NCBI GenBank assembly: GCA_937951625.1
Contig: CALFBP010000001.1
Location: 58,034 to 122,033 of the forward strand
From: an uncultured Thermoguttaceae bacterium
GTDB lineage: Bacteria > Planctomycetota > Planctomycetia > Pirellulales > Thermoguttaceae
DNA: 64,000 nt
Reading direction: 5' to 3'
Program-made: the position numbers and the translations under genes
Notes under the pieces: model-generated
Told to the model about the DNA's origin: nothing
Database searches by the model: none
The model's input: only the letters and a program-made list of their open reading frames with translations
Shown here: positions 17,585 to 31,084 of the stretch, piece after piece
Layout: the number at the start of each line of letters is the position of its first letter
How positions within the stretch are numbered: the stretch's first letter is position 1

Positions 17585-19369
17585 TCAGACAGAGGGGATC
17601 ATCCACGGAAAGACGTAGGCCTGAAGCAACGTCAACAGCCCCATCATCGAGGCCAGCACCAGACTGTGCCAGAAGACGAAGCGAAGGATTTGGCCTTCGT
17701 GACCGGGCTGCGCGGTGGCCACGGCCGCCACCACGATGCTCTGGGCGTCGATCATCTTGCCCATCACCCCGCCCGTGCTATTCGAGGCCACGATCAGGAT
17801 CGGGTTGAGCCCGAGCTGCTCGGCCGTGATTCGCTGGAGGCTGCCGAACAAGGCGTTGGCCGAAGTGTCGGAGCCGGTCAAGGCCACGCCCAGCCAGCCG
17901 AGCATGGGCGCGAAAAAGGGATACAGCCACCCGCTCCGCGTGAACGCCAATCCCAAGGTGGCGTCGGAACCACAATACTTCGTGACGAAGGCCAGCGCCA
18001 ACATGCAGGCAATGGTCAGGAGGGCCCAACGCACGCGGTAAAGCGTCTCCACGCATTGCACGAAAAAGACGCGTGGCGCGACCCGCAGCCAAATCGCCGA
18101 AAGCACCGCTGCCAGAAAAATGCCCGTGCCGGTGGTCGAAAGCCAGTTCAATTCGAACAGGGCCTTCTCGGGCTGATCGGCCGGGTCGGAGTCTTGGGGC
18201 TTGCTTGCGACCCGGCCTGAACGATACACCTGCTCGTGCAGGTACGGTACATCCAGAATGAACCTGGTTTTTCCTGCAAGCAGGTTCGGCTGGGTGGGCG
18301 GGCCGCCATTCAAGCCGGTTTTCACGGAGGGCCATCCCCAAAGGAAGACTATCACGGAGAGGAAAATCCACGGTATCCAGGCGTAGACGATTTCGCGAGC
18401 CGTGAGGGGCCGATCCGCGGGGTGGCGGCCCTCGCCAGCATCGCCAGGGCCGCTGGGAGCGGTTACCGAACCCGAGTTCCCGGAAGCATGGGCCCCAGAT
18501 GGAATCGTCGGGGGAGGATTTTGGGCGGTCTCGTCCGGGAATCGCCAAGTTTCCTTGGGCTGCCAGAAGCGGAGGAACACCGCCAGGGCGACTACCGAGC
18601 CTACGCCGCCAAGCACGTCGACCAGTGCCGGGCCGTGAAAATTGGAGGTGACGAATTGAATGACGGCGAAGCTGCCCCCGCAAACGAGAATCGCCGGCCA
18701 ACACCCGACAAGGCCCTTCCAGCCCGACATGGTCGCCACGAGCCACGCCGGGATGATCAGCGAGAACCACGGCAGTTGCCGCCCGGCCATTTGCGACAAC
18801 GCCATTTCGTCCAGCCCCGACACCTTGGCCAGCGTGACGATCGGCGTGCCCAAGGCCCCGAAGGCGACCGGCGAGGTGTTGGCGATCAAGGCCAATCCCG
18901 CGGCATAGAGCGGGCGAAAGCCCAGGCCAATCAACAGCGCGGCCGAGATGGCCACGGGCGTGCCAAAGCCCGCCGCTCCCTCCAGAAACGTGCCGAACGA
19001 AAAGGCGATCAGCAAAACTTGCACGCGGCGGTCCGGCGAGATGGCGGCCACGGACCGTTTGACAATCTCGAACTGGCCCGTCCGCACCGTCAAGTGATAG
19101 AGAAAGACCGCGGAAAAGACGATCCATCCGATGGGCAACAGCCCGAAACATGCGCCATAGGCGGCCGAAGCCAAGGCCATGGGCGTGGGCATCTGGTAGA
19201 CGCCGATGGCCACGGCCAAGGCCGAGCCTAGACCGACCATCGCGGCCACGGGCGCCGAGACTTCCAGCACCAACAGGCCCAAAAGCAGCAGGATGGGCAG
19301 CCCGGCCACCAACGGCGAGAGCCAGGCCGAACCCAAGGGATCATACGTTTGAATCCAGGCGAGCGGCAT
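17585..19369 (-). CDS. lctP: L-lactate permease (LctP family)
   Basis: This inner-membrane carrier for lactate or glycolate is about 594 residues with some twelve or more hydrophobic segments. LctP blocks are clear: GTFLEGAAGFGTPVAISAALLIGLGF in the first half, and LGWLGVALTGSDTSANALFGSLQ plus ASNSTGGVMGKMIDAQSIVVA near the end. A polar loop of about 80 residues (around 260-345) with Gly/Ser/Pro-rich sequence is longer than I would expect. The open frame continues upstream to 19732 inside gltD, but the real start is MPLAWIQTYDPLGSAW at 19369. It follows gltD with an 86-base gap on the same strand and might be cotranscribed. Confidence 0.92.
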   Translation of the reverse strand: MPLAWIQTYDPLGSAWLSPLVAGLPILLLLGLLVLEVSAPVAAMVGLGSALAVAIGVYQMPTPMALASAAYGACFGLLPIGWIVFSAVFLYHLTVRTGQFEIVKRSVAAISPDRRVQVLLIAFSFGTFLEGAAGFGTPVAISAALLIGLGFRPLYAAGLALIANTSPVAFGALGTPIVTLAKVSGLDEMALSQMAGRQLPWFSLIIPAWLVATMSGWKGLVGCWPAILVCGGSFAVIQFVTSNFHGPALVDVLGGVGSVVALAVFLRFWQPKETWRFPDETAQNPPPTIPSGAHASGNSGSVTAPSGPGDAGEGRHPADRPLTAREIVYAWIPWIFLSVIVFLWGWPSVKTGLNGGPPTQPNLLAGKTRFILDVPYLHEQVYRSGRVASKPQDSDPADQPEKALFELNWLSTTGTGIFLAAVLSAIWLRVAPRVFFVQCVETLYRVRWALLTIACMLALAFVTKYCGSDATLGLAFTRSGWLYPFFAPMLGWLGVALTGSDTSANALFGSLQRITAEQLGLNPILIVASNSTGGVMGKMIDAQSIVVAAVATAQPGHEGQILRFVFWHSLVLASMMGLLTLLQAYVFPWMIPSV

Positions 19370-19455
19370 CGTCTCCGGCCTCGAAGGGGTTGGCAATCGC
19401 GCCGCCAACCTCATCCTGGGCCACCGGGCAACGCTTGCCGTTCGAGCTTTTTCGC

Positions 19456-20886
19456 TCAGCGTTTCAGCCAACGGTCGATGGCCGCGGCGGCTTGGCGGCC
19501 TTCGTAAATGGCGTGGACCACCAGCGATGCGCCTCGCCTGGCGTCGCCCGCGGCGAAGACGCCCTCCTCGTGGGCCATCCAGTTGCGCACGGCGATGTTG
19601 CCGCGCGGGTCCAGCTTGAGGCCCAATTGCTCGATGATACCCTCGTGGACGACGTGAAGAAAGCCCATGGCCAGAAGCACCAGATCGGCCTTGACGGTGA
19701 AATCGGTGCCGGGGCGTTCCTTCATTTCCCAACCCTTGGGACCGCGAACCCAGTCGATTTCACAGGCGTGCAATTCAGCCACGGAGAGGTTCGGTCCGGC
19801 CGAGAGGGCCTTGGTCAACACGCTCCAGCGCCGCTCGCAGCCTTCTTCATGGGAGCTGGAGGTCCGCATGATCTTGGGCCAAAAAGGCCACGGCGTCTCG
19901 GGGTTTCGCTTTCCCTCGGGCGGTTTGGGAAGGATTTCGAATTGGCGGACCGAAAGGGCGCCTTGGCGGATCGCCGTGCCCACGCAATCGCTTCCCGTGT
20001 CGCCCCCACCGATCACCACCACGTGCTTGTCCTTGGCATGGATCGCGTCCCGGCCGGTCGTAGGAACGGGATCCCCCGCAACGCGGCGGTTTTGCTGCGT
20101 GAGGAAATCCATGGCGAAGTGAACGCCGGGCAGGTCGCCTCCGGGCACAGTCAAGGGCCGTGGCTGGCCCGCGCCCATCGTCAAGCATACCGCGTCGAAC
20201 ATCCGGCGGAGGTACCGACCCGAGACATCGATCCCCACATGCACCCCCGGTTCGAACTTCGTGCCTTCCGCGATCATCTGCTCCAAGCGGCGGTCGATGA
20301 CGTGTTTTTCCAGTTTGAAGTCGGGAATCCCGTAGCGGAGCAAGCCGCCGATGCGGTCGTCCTTCTCGAACACCACCACCTCATGTCCTGCCCGGGTGAG
20401 TTGCTGCGCTGCGGCCAAACCGGCCGGGCCGCTGCCCACCACGGCCACCTTCTTGCCGGTCCGATAGGCAGGCCGCAATGGCTTCACCCAGCCTTCCTGA
20501 AACGCCCGTTCGGCGATCTGGTATTCGATGTGTTTGATCGTCACAGGATCGGCGTTGATCGACAGCGTGCAGGAGGTTTCACAGGGGGCCGGACAGACGC
20601 GACCGGTGATCTCCGGAAAATTGTTCGTCGAGTGTAGGTTCTCGGCCGCTGCCTGCCAGAGTCCCCGATAAACGAGGTCGTTGAATTCGGGAATGCGGTT
20701 CCGCACCGGGCAACCAGAGGCGTGACAAAACGGGATGCCGCAGTCCATGCACCGCGCGGCCTGCTGGTTGAGCGTGGCCTCGACCAAGGGCATGTCGATC
20801 TCGTGCCAATCGCGAATTCGTTCCTCGATGGGACGATGCCCCACGTCAACACGTGGAAAATCGATGAAACCGGTTGGGTGAGCCAT
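19456..20886 (-). CDS. gltD: Glutamate synthase (NADPH) small subunit
   Basis: The beta subunit takes electrons from NADPH and passes them through FAD and Fe-S centres to the GltB subunit. The 476-residue protein starts MAHPTGFIDFPRVD. It has the N-terminal Cys clusters CMDCGIPFCHASGCPVRN and GRVCPAPCETSC for 4Fe-4S centres. Two dinucleotide folds follow: VAVVGSGPAGLAAAQQL near 145 and VVVIGGGDTGSDCVG near 285. The end AGDARRGASLVVHAIYEGRQ is standard. The frame extends upstream into gltB, but the ATG at 20886 is at the family start. It follows gltB after 130 bases. Confidence 0.96.
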   Translation of the reverse strand: MAHPTGFIDFPRVDVGHRPIEERIRDWHEIDMPLVEATLNQQAARCMDCGIPFCHASGCPVRNRIPEFNDLVYRGLWQAAAENLHSTNNFPEITGRVCPAPCETSCTLSINADPVTIKHIEYQIAERAFQEGWVKPLRPAYRTGKKVAVVGSGPAGLAAAQQLTRAGHEVVVFEKDDRIGGLLRYGIPDFKLEKHVIDRRLEQMIAEGTKFEPGVHVGIDVSGRYLRRMFDAVCLTMGAGQPRPLTVPGGDLPGVHFAMDFLTQQNRRVAGDPVPTTGRDAIHAKDKHVVVIGGGDTGSDCVGTAIRQGALSVRQFEILPKPPEGKRNPETPWPFWPKIMRTSSSHEEGCERRWSVLTKALSAGPNLSVAELHACEIDWVRGPKGWEMKERPGTDFTVKADLVLLAMGFLHVVHEGIIEQLGLKLDPRGNIAVRNWMAHEEGVFAAGDARRGASLVVHAIYEGRQAAAAIDRWLKR

Positions 20887-21016
20887 GGTTGCGATTTGGA
20901 ATGGTTGCCTTTCAAGGCGTCGTTTGTAGGCTGTTGGGCTTGGAGGGGCGCTCGCGAAAGCTGCTGGAATCCGTCCCAGCGGCCGCCAACGCCCAGGTCC
21001 AAGGCCCGCCTGAGAC

Positions 21017-25570
<4,554 letters not shown>

Positions 25571-26131
25571 GGGCGTGATCTCCAGACAACAAAATCAGCA
25601 AACCGAAAGGCAGGGAACCGCAAGTCTCTGCCCTCAAAGGCAGGAGAACCCCGCGGCCCCGACCGCCACAAGGCTTTGGATTCATCCTAGCATTAAGCAT
25701 ACTAATGTCAATGGCTTTCTAAAATTAGTTTTATTTCACAAAAATTATTTCCCTTCCCAGGCCGGGCACTGGCTCATTTTTCGGACCATCTTTGGAACCC
25801 AAACATGCGTCGTTTCTCAAGGATTTGCGAGGAACGGTCCCTAGGAACAATTATCAGAATCATTCCTTGTCTATTGGCCCGAGGCCGGGACTGGTCTCAC
25901 AAGAACACCCTCATCGGGAGCAACGAACGGGCTGGGGTCCCCTTCGACTACCGGCCCAGATGGGACGGCGAGCGGCGAAAAGAGAACCGCATCCTAGGGG
26001 AAGGGCAGCATTTGAGCGAAGCTGACGCAAGGCCGTTTCGACGCAATGCGCTCCCGCTGTCCCAATCGCCTTCGCGCCCGCTACGCGCGTTCAACCGCAG
26101 TCCGATGCTTGGAATGCCGCCTCCCGTTTTC
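25571..26131. other. Intergenic region holding the gltB promoter
   Basis: The right-to-left gltB promoter and an A/T-rich upstream tract occupy about 25684-25760. The remaining bases up to the porin stop at 26132 have no frame that resembles a protein and no repeat or RNA that I can identify. Confidence 0.5.
25684..25711 (-). promoter_or_regulatory. Strong sigma-70 promoter of gltBD
   Basis: On the minus strand a perfect -35 TTGACA (25711-25706) is followed after 16 bases by TAGGAT (25689-25684). An A/T-rich stretch at about 25715-25752 resembles an UP element. Transcription would start near 25677, leaving a leader of about 105 bases before the TTG start codon of gltB. Confidence 0.75.
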
Positions 26132-27427
26132 TCAGAAGGTGACAATCATATCAAACCCACCCGAAAATTGGCTAGTCGATTGCCCATTGTTGAAAGGGGC
26201 GTTGCCGCCGGCGATCGTGCCGTCGAACCAATCCCAGCGGATTTCCGGGCGGAGGACGAGATTGGCATGGGGTTTGTAGTTCACGCCGAGCGTAGCTTCA
26301 TAGTAGTTGCCCACGTTATTCGGCACAACGCGCGCTCCATCGTCGTCGCGGAACCACTCCAAGCGGCCCCCGATCGACCAACAATCATTGATCTGGTAGA
26401 TCAAGTGTTGATTCACGCCATACCACTCGCTATCGCCGATCGGATTATTGGTGTTGGCCCCAAGATCGTGCTGGAGCACATAGGTCCATTTTTCGGACAG
26501 CTTGAGGGTGAACACGATGCTGTTCATGTAGATGTCGCCTTGGGTGGCTCCGGGAAAGGCGTTTCCCGTGCCCCAATTCCCCGCCGTGAGCGCCCAAGCC
26601 AAGGTGGCTCGTTCGGAGAAGGTCAAGTTCACGCCGCCGAGGAAATTGTCGGCACCGTTCCGGTTCGCCCAGCCGCTGTCCCAGCCGTCGACCCAGCCAC
26701 CGAAGACGCTCAGCTTATCGTTGATTTTGCGCGTGACTTGGAAACCCGTGTGAGTAAACGGTTCACCATAGAAGCAGGTGTAGGAGCGACTGTAAAAAAA
26801 GTTGCCCGTGGCCGGGACCACCTCGTAGCCAATGGGCGTCCAGAATCGGCCGCCTTTGATGGCCCAATCACCCCAGGCCAGTTCCAAATACAGTTGGGCG
26901 ATGGACGAGCCGTAGTCGGGCGAGCTGTTCCAACCGTAATCCCAACTCTGGTCTCCGAAGGCCTGCGAATCGGGACCGTCGATGCCGAACATATACTCCA
27001 CGCGACCACCGAGGTCCCAGTTTTTCTCTTCAGTGTCGGTCTTCCGTTCGAGGACGCCAACTAGCTGGTGGAGGTTGAAGTCAGTCAGATTCGTAAAGCC
27101 CAACGGACCGTTCGCGTTGGCGCCGTGGGCGTTGGTATACAGCCCCGCGCTGATCCATCCGCTGGCCGTAATACCCGTTTGCTTGAAAAAGTTGGGCTGG
27201 GGTAGTGTCCAGGCCTCTCCCAATTTCCCGCAGCGACACCACCGCGAGGCGTCTTGCGAGTCTTCCTCCTCGGGTATTGCTGCATCCGTGGCTGTGGCAT
27301 TTGGCGTCGTATGGTCCAAGAACGACATCTGCATCCCACCGGGGGCTGCCGGCGGAGCGGCAGCATCCGCCAAGGCCCCCCACGACATGGCAATCGATAG
27401 AACGCCGATGAGACCGAACTCCCTCAT
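26132..27427 (-). CDS. Outer-membrane beta-barrel porin (BBP2/OmpL-like family)
   Basis: The protein is about 431 residues with a signal peptide (REFGLIGVLSIAMSWGALADA). A Pro/Thr/Glu-rich linker and a Cys-containing segment (WCRCGKLGEAW) come next, before a long barrel of alternating strands rich in Trp, Tyr and Gly. Barrel blocks include SGWISAGLYTN, LYLELAWGDWAIKGGRFWTPIGYE and RLEWFRDD. It ends with an aromatic, MIVTF, as outer-membrane proteins do. This is the BBP2-type porin common in planctomycetes. Two ATGs lie six bases apart. The run AAGGGGGG touches the first but is correctly spaced from the second, so I start at 27427. The transported solute is unknown. Confidence 0.85.
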   Translation of the reverse strand: MREFGLIGVLSIAMSWGALADAAAPPAAPGGMQMSFLDHTTPNATATDAAIPEEEDSQDASRWCRCGKLGEAWTLPQPNFFKQTGITASGWISAGLYTNAHGANANGPLGFTNLTDFNLHQLVGVLERKTDTEEKNWDLGGRVEYMFGIDGPDSQAFGDQSWDYGWNSSPDYGSSIAQLYLELAWGDWAIKGGRFWTPIGYEVVPATGNFFYSRSYTCFYGEPFTHTGFQVTRKINDKLSVFGGWVDGWDSGWANRNGADNFLGGVNLTFSERATLAWALTAGNWGTGNAFPGATQGDIYMNSIVFTLKLSEKWTYVLQHDLGANTNNPIGDSEWYGVNQHLIYQINDCWSIGGRLEWFRDDDGARVVPNNVGNYYEATLGVNYKPHANLVLRPEIRWDWFDGTIAGGNAPFNNGQSTSQFSGGFDMIVTF

Positions 27428-27433
27428 GATCAT

Positions 27434-27906
27434 CCCCCCTTAAAAACGCCCCAAGGAAAACCTCTCAGGGCTTCCATGTTAAATCCCCCGACACGGCGAG
27501 CATCACCCTCGCGCGTGCGATTGCCGTGACTTCTATACTTTCTCTATCGGCAACAACGCCTGCACGGCTAATATCGAATACCCAACCAGACGAGGTATTA
27601 ATCAACTTAATGCTTGAATTCGACGCCAGAAAAAATCTGCCAAGCCGCGATATTTGCCCTCCCTCGTTCGGGCAAGGCGGAAAACTCCGCATAAAACGCA
27701 GCTTTTACCAGAGCTAAGGGGCGAGCCGAGAACTGCGGGGCTGCATTGATGTTTCCGTGGCGACGCCTTCGTTGAGAGCGGCCCTCGGCCCGATTGCTGA
27801 GGAAGAGCTCAACCCCGCTTGGGAAACCCGCAGCCCCGCAGCAGTCATCCGTCGCGATCCCGCCCAAGCGGGTTCCCAACGAGGAACCAAAGGATTCAGG
27901 AATGCT
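27434..27906. other. Intergenic region upstream of the porin
   Basis: This stretch lies between the porin start and the decayed activator gene. It should contain the porin promoter, but I found no convincing -35/-10 or sigma-54 element. Short open frames here do not resemble proteins. Confidence 0.4.
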
Positions 27907-28517
27907 TCAAACCTGGGACTCGGAGAACTGTCGGGAATCGATGCCCAACTTTTTGACTTTATAGCGAATCATGCGCGGGGTGATGCCCAAATGCTTGGCG
28001 GTCGCCGTCACGCTACCGCGATACGTTCTCAAGGCGTCGACAATCAAATCGCGATCCAATTGGCTGACACGGGCTTTCAACAGCCCGCCCGAATGGGCTC
28101 CGTGGGATGCCAGAAGTGGAAGCGGGCGGAGATCATGTCCGCGAATCACCTCATCGTGCTCGGCAGCACGGCGTACTCCATGCAATTCTCCAGTCCACGG
28201 ACGTTACCAGGCCAATGATAGGCGAGCATCCGATGCATCGCTGAATCGCTGATCCGGCGCATGTCTTCGCCCATCTTCTTGGCGTACTTCTCCATGAAGT
28301 GATCGGCCAAAAGCGGAATGTCACGCTGTCGGTCGCACAGCGGCGGCAGCGACAAAGGAAGGACGTTGATCCGGTAGTACCAATCCTGGCGCAACAAGCT
28401 CGCGGCGACGCGTTGTTCTTGGTTCTGATTCGTTGCGGCGATCACGCGGACATCGGCGCGGAACGTCTGCTTGCTGCCCACACGATCGTTCGTTCGTGTA
28501 ACCACTGCGTCGCCCAA
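27907..28517 (-). pseudogene. Remnant of a NifA/NtrC-type sigma-54 activator, truncated and frameshifted
   Basis: The upstream piece (28517-28146) encodes the second half of an AAA+ sigma-54-interaction domain: FRADVRVIAATNQ, QDWYYRINVLPLSLPPL, RDIPLLADHF and a WPGNVRGLENCMEYAVL block. The frame then closes with TMR-stop. The adjacent frame (28185-27907) carries on with EVIRGHDLRPLPLL and a Fis-type helix-turn-helix ending TATAKHLGITPRMIRYKVKK. One missing base near 28150-28160 would rejoin them. Upstream of 28517 neither Walker A, the GAFTGA loop nor Walker B, nor any sensor domain, is present. The gene has therefore lost its front half as well and cannot make a working activator. Confidence 0.85.
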
Positions 28518-29076
28518 ATGCTTTTCTCCCCGGCATAAAAAGCCCTATCATTGCGCAGAATTGGTATTTGTCCTCGCGGTCAACAATACTTTCGCCGCTG
28601 CGCAAAGCTTGTGCCGTTGCACCAAATGCCCATCATCCTACCATCAGCGGCAGCATAGCCACCAGGGACATTACAGCGACGAGAAACAGCCACCAGCAGG
28701 TGGTTCGGTGAATCGTTGACTGTTGGCCTCGGAGAGCGGAGCGGATGGGCCCGGCTCTCAGAGAATTCCCTCTAAACAGAGGGGGCGGGCGACGCGAGCC
28801 ATTCCGGTCGGGGGCCTCCAGACAAGCACATTTGCAATATATCCCATCGCCAAGTGGGCGCTGGATGCACTATCCCGTGGGTCCACTTCGCCACCCAGCC
28901 TTGAACGTAAGCAGGCTAGTTTCAATCAAAAGGCCCACTCGACACGTAGGCCGGGGTTCAAACTCTGATCTCCACGGGTGCCGTTCCAGAAAGGCGAAAA
29001 GCGGCTCGTGTCGCGGAAGAAGCACGGCCTCGCAAGGATCCCGCAGTGGCCGCGGCAGGAGGCGTCTAGCGGAGGC
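28518..29076. other. Unassigned intergenic region
   Basis: This lies between the activator remnant and the end of btaB. Open frames here (for example on the plus strand at 28745-29116) have no recognisable domains and show poor codon quality. It may be further decayed sequence, but no homology is visible by eye. Confidence 0.4.
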
Positions 29077-29829
29077 TCACCGAATCGCGGGCTTGCCGTT
29101 GGGAGACCGCTTTTGACCTATGAAAATGTAATTTGGAACCCTGGCGAAGGGGAGGTAGGGAATCGGGGCGCGGGACTCGATCAAACGAAGGGCGTTGAAT
29201 CGACGGTGCAAATAGGGCACGTGATCGGGCGAAAGAAAGACGTTATCACTGGCAAACCACGTCGGCCAGAACCAACGAGCCAGCCAGCCGTGACGCACCA
29301 TTCCCTCCAGGGGATACTTGCGTGAGACATAGAAATCGACAACGCCAATGGTCCCGCCGGGGCCGAGCATTGCCCAGGCATTGTCCACGGCAGCGAACCA
29401 GTCGGGGATCATCGTCAGCGAATAGGAGAACGTCACGACATCGACTTGCCCCTCGGCTGGCTGGAAGGTCGTGGCGTCCGCTTGGACCAGCTCAACGTTC
29501 GTCCATCCGTGCTCCTCGACTCGGCGCCGCGCCACGTCTAAAAGGGAACTCGAGAGATCGACGACGTAAACTTTGCCGAGCCGATCGAGGCGGGGAATCC
29601 ATTCGAGGTTGGCTGCCGTACCGCCACCGAGATCGACCCAGACGCCACCGAAAGGCGCCGAAATTGCCTCAAAAAGCTGGCGACGGCCGTGAAGCAAACG
29701 TTGACGGAAGCGATCATAGGCCGCCGCCTGACCCTGATAGAATCGCTCCATCCTCTCCGCATGGTCTCGGCCGCGGATCGGTTTCAGCAGCAGATGGTAG
29801 AGGATTTGAAGATCGGAGAACCAAGCCAT
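29077..29829 (-). CDS. btaB: Betaine lipid synthase N-methyltransferase (BtaB-like)
   Basis: BtaB uses SAM to trimethylate diacylglyceryl-homoserine into the betaine lipid DGTS. The 250-residue product has class I methyltransferase motifs: VWVDLGGGTAANLEW (motif I), VYVVDLSSSLLDVAR (motif II) and VDVVTFSYSLTMIPDW, followed by GGTIGVVDFYVSRK. This matches the BtaB type, which has LGGGTG-like and TFSYSLTMIP segments. The start ATG at 29829 overlaps the btaA stop by one base (TGATG), so the genes are coupled; the longer frame reaching 30051 lies inside btaA and is rejected. The assignment rests on both the motifs and the btaA neighbour. Confidence 0.88.
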   Translation of the reverse strand: MAWFSDLQILYHLLLKPIRGRDHAERMERFYQGQAAAYDRFRQRLLHGRRQLFEAISAPFGGVWVDLGGGTAANLEWIPRLDRLGKVYVVDLSSSLLDVARRRVEEHGWTNVELVQADATTFQPAEGQVDVVTFSYSLTMIPDWFAAVDNAWAMLGPGGTIGVVDFYVSRKYPLEGMVRHGWLARWFWPTWFASDNVFLSPDHVPYLHRRFNALRLIESRAPIPYLPFARVPNYIFIGQKRSPNGKPAIR

Positions 29830-31022
29830 CACGCCACCAAATCGGCGATGTGAAAGCTGCCATAGGTGTGAACACGGCATTGTTCGTGGAGCCGCTCGGC
29901 TTGCTCGCGATGGTAACGCAGAAGCTCGCCCACCTGACGATTGCGGCCGTTGATAGTCACCCGGGCCCGGTCGACAAAATCGGTCCGCAGGCCCCCGCTC
30001 CGCCAAATCGCCCGTGCCCCGGGCGCTGCGCGGCGCACGATCCATTGCCACTCGGCTTCCAGCACAGGAAAGAGCCGGTCACAAAGCCAATCCATGTGGT
30101 CCAGGAGCACGAATCGGGAGATTTCGCCTTCGTAGGACTCCAAGAACCCTTGCACGGTGTTGGTGTGGACACGGATGCGATCGGCCAAGCCATTTTTCAG
30201 ACGCAGGAAGTTGTCCGGCTTGAGATACTCTGGGCAACAGTCGGGGGTGTATTGGCCGGTCATGTAGAGGCGCCAGAAATAATTGTCAGCCAGGGGTAAT
30301 CGTGCGAATACCGCTTCGACACAATCGCGCACGAATTGGACCACCCCGCCCGGATATTGGGACTCGAGCTGGCGTCGTTGGGACCGCGGCACCCCGACCA
30401 ACGAGAGCACGGCGTCGCGTTTCAAGGCGAGGCAAACAGGCCGGGTCCAGAATTGGTCTCGCAGGTGGTTTTCATAGATCCACCGTTGTTCCTCCAGACC
30501 CCGCGCCTCGAGGATCGCTTCCACCCAAGGACGAAGCTTCACCACGTGGTTGGCATAGGCGTTGACCAGCAGCGCGAACGTCCCGGACGTGCCCCGAAAA
30601 TAGAACGGACGCCGGTTCGACTTCTGGAAGAACTCGATCCGCCGGTCCCAATAAGCCTGGGAGAACGTGGAGAGGTCGGGCCGCAGCTTATCGTGGTAGA
30701 TTCTTTTAACGCAGGGGTGGCGTCCGAGGCCGAACATGGCGAAGAAGTCCTCGAACTCCAATCGACGAATGCCAGCCAGCTTCAATTCCAACAGGGCGTT
30801 CTGCCGGGGATTCATGTCCACGGCATGGACTTCCTTGGGACCGGTCAAGGCATAGTCCAGGGCGTTACAGCCGGCCGAGGTGATGACCAGCACCGTGTGG
30901 TGCGGGCCAAGTTCCAAGGCTACGCGGTCCAGGCGGGGATCTTCCCAGCACGTGTTGTAGACCAGGTTGTGCCGATGGACCAGTTGGAAAACCCGTCGGC
31001 TGAGCCAATCGGAGACGGACAT
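29829..31022 (-). CDS. btaA: Diacylglycerol 3-amino-3-carboxypropyl transferase (BtaA, DUF3419)
   Basis: BtaA moves the aminocarboxypropyl group of SAM to diacylglycerol, the first step to the phosphorus-free lipid DGTS. The 397-residue protein matches DUF3419/BtaA in length and in blocks: [19 protein letters not shown], the SAM-binding [33 protein letters not shown] and a late [11 protein letters not shown]. The frame extends to 31178, but an AGGAG site about seven bases before the ATG at 31022 fixes the start at [11 protein letters not shown]. It overlaps btaB at its end and follows the PHP-glycosyltransferase gene by 62 bases. Confidence 0.93.
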   Translation of the reverse strand: MSVSDWLSRRVFQLVHRHNLVYNTCWEDPRLDRVALELGPHHTVLVITSAGCNALDYALTGPKEVHAVDMNPRQNALLELKLAGIRRLEFEDFFAMFGLGRHPCVKRIYHDKLRPDLSTFSQAYWDRRIEFFQKSNRRPFYFRGTSGTFALLVNAYANHVVKLRPWVEAILEARGLEEQRWIYENHLRDQFWTRPVCLALKRDAVLSLVGVPRSQRRQLESQYPGGVVQFVRDCVEAVFARLPLADNYFWRLYMTGQYTPDCCPEYLKPDNFLRLKNGLADRIRVHTNTVQGFLESYEGEISRFVLLDHMDWLCDRLFPVLEAEWQWIVRRAAPGARAIWRSGGLRTDFVDRARVTINGRNRQVGELLRYHREQAERLHEQCRVHTYGSFHIADLVA

Positions 31023-31084
31023 GTTTGCAACTCCTGAAAGAAACGCTTTTTCCCGCGGCCGGGCCGCGTGTCGCCATGCTTGGT

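Noticed and set aside
19370..19732. An N-terminal extension of the lactate permease of 121 residues
   Set aside because: It lies within gltD on the same strand, is Arg/Gly/Pro-rich, and has no similarity to the permease family, which starts at MPLAWIQ.
25805..27064. A 419-codon plus-strand frame over the porin
   Set aside because: Shadow of the porin gene, which has a signal peptide, barrel strands and terminal Phe; the plus frame has none of these.
28745..29116. A 123-codon plus-strand frame between the activator remnant and btaB
   Set aside because: Arg/Gly/Ser-rich with no domain, no start signal, and partly antisense to the end of btaB.
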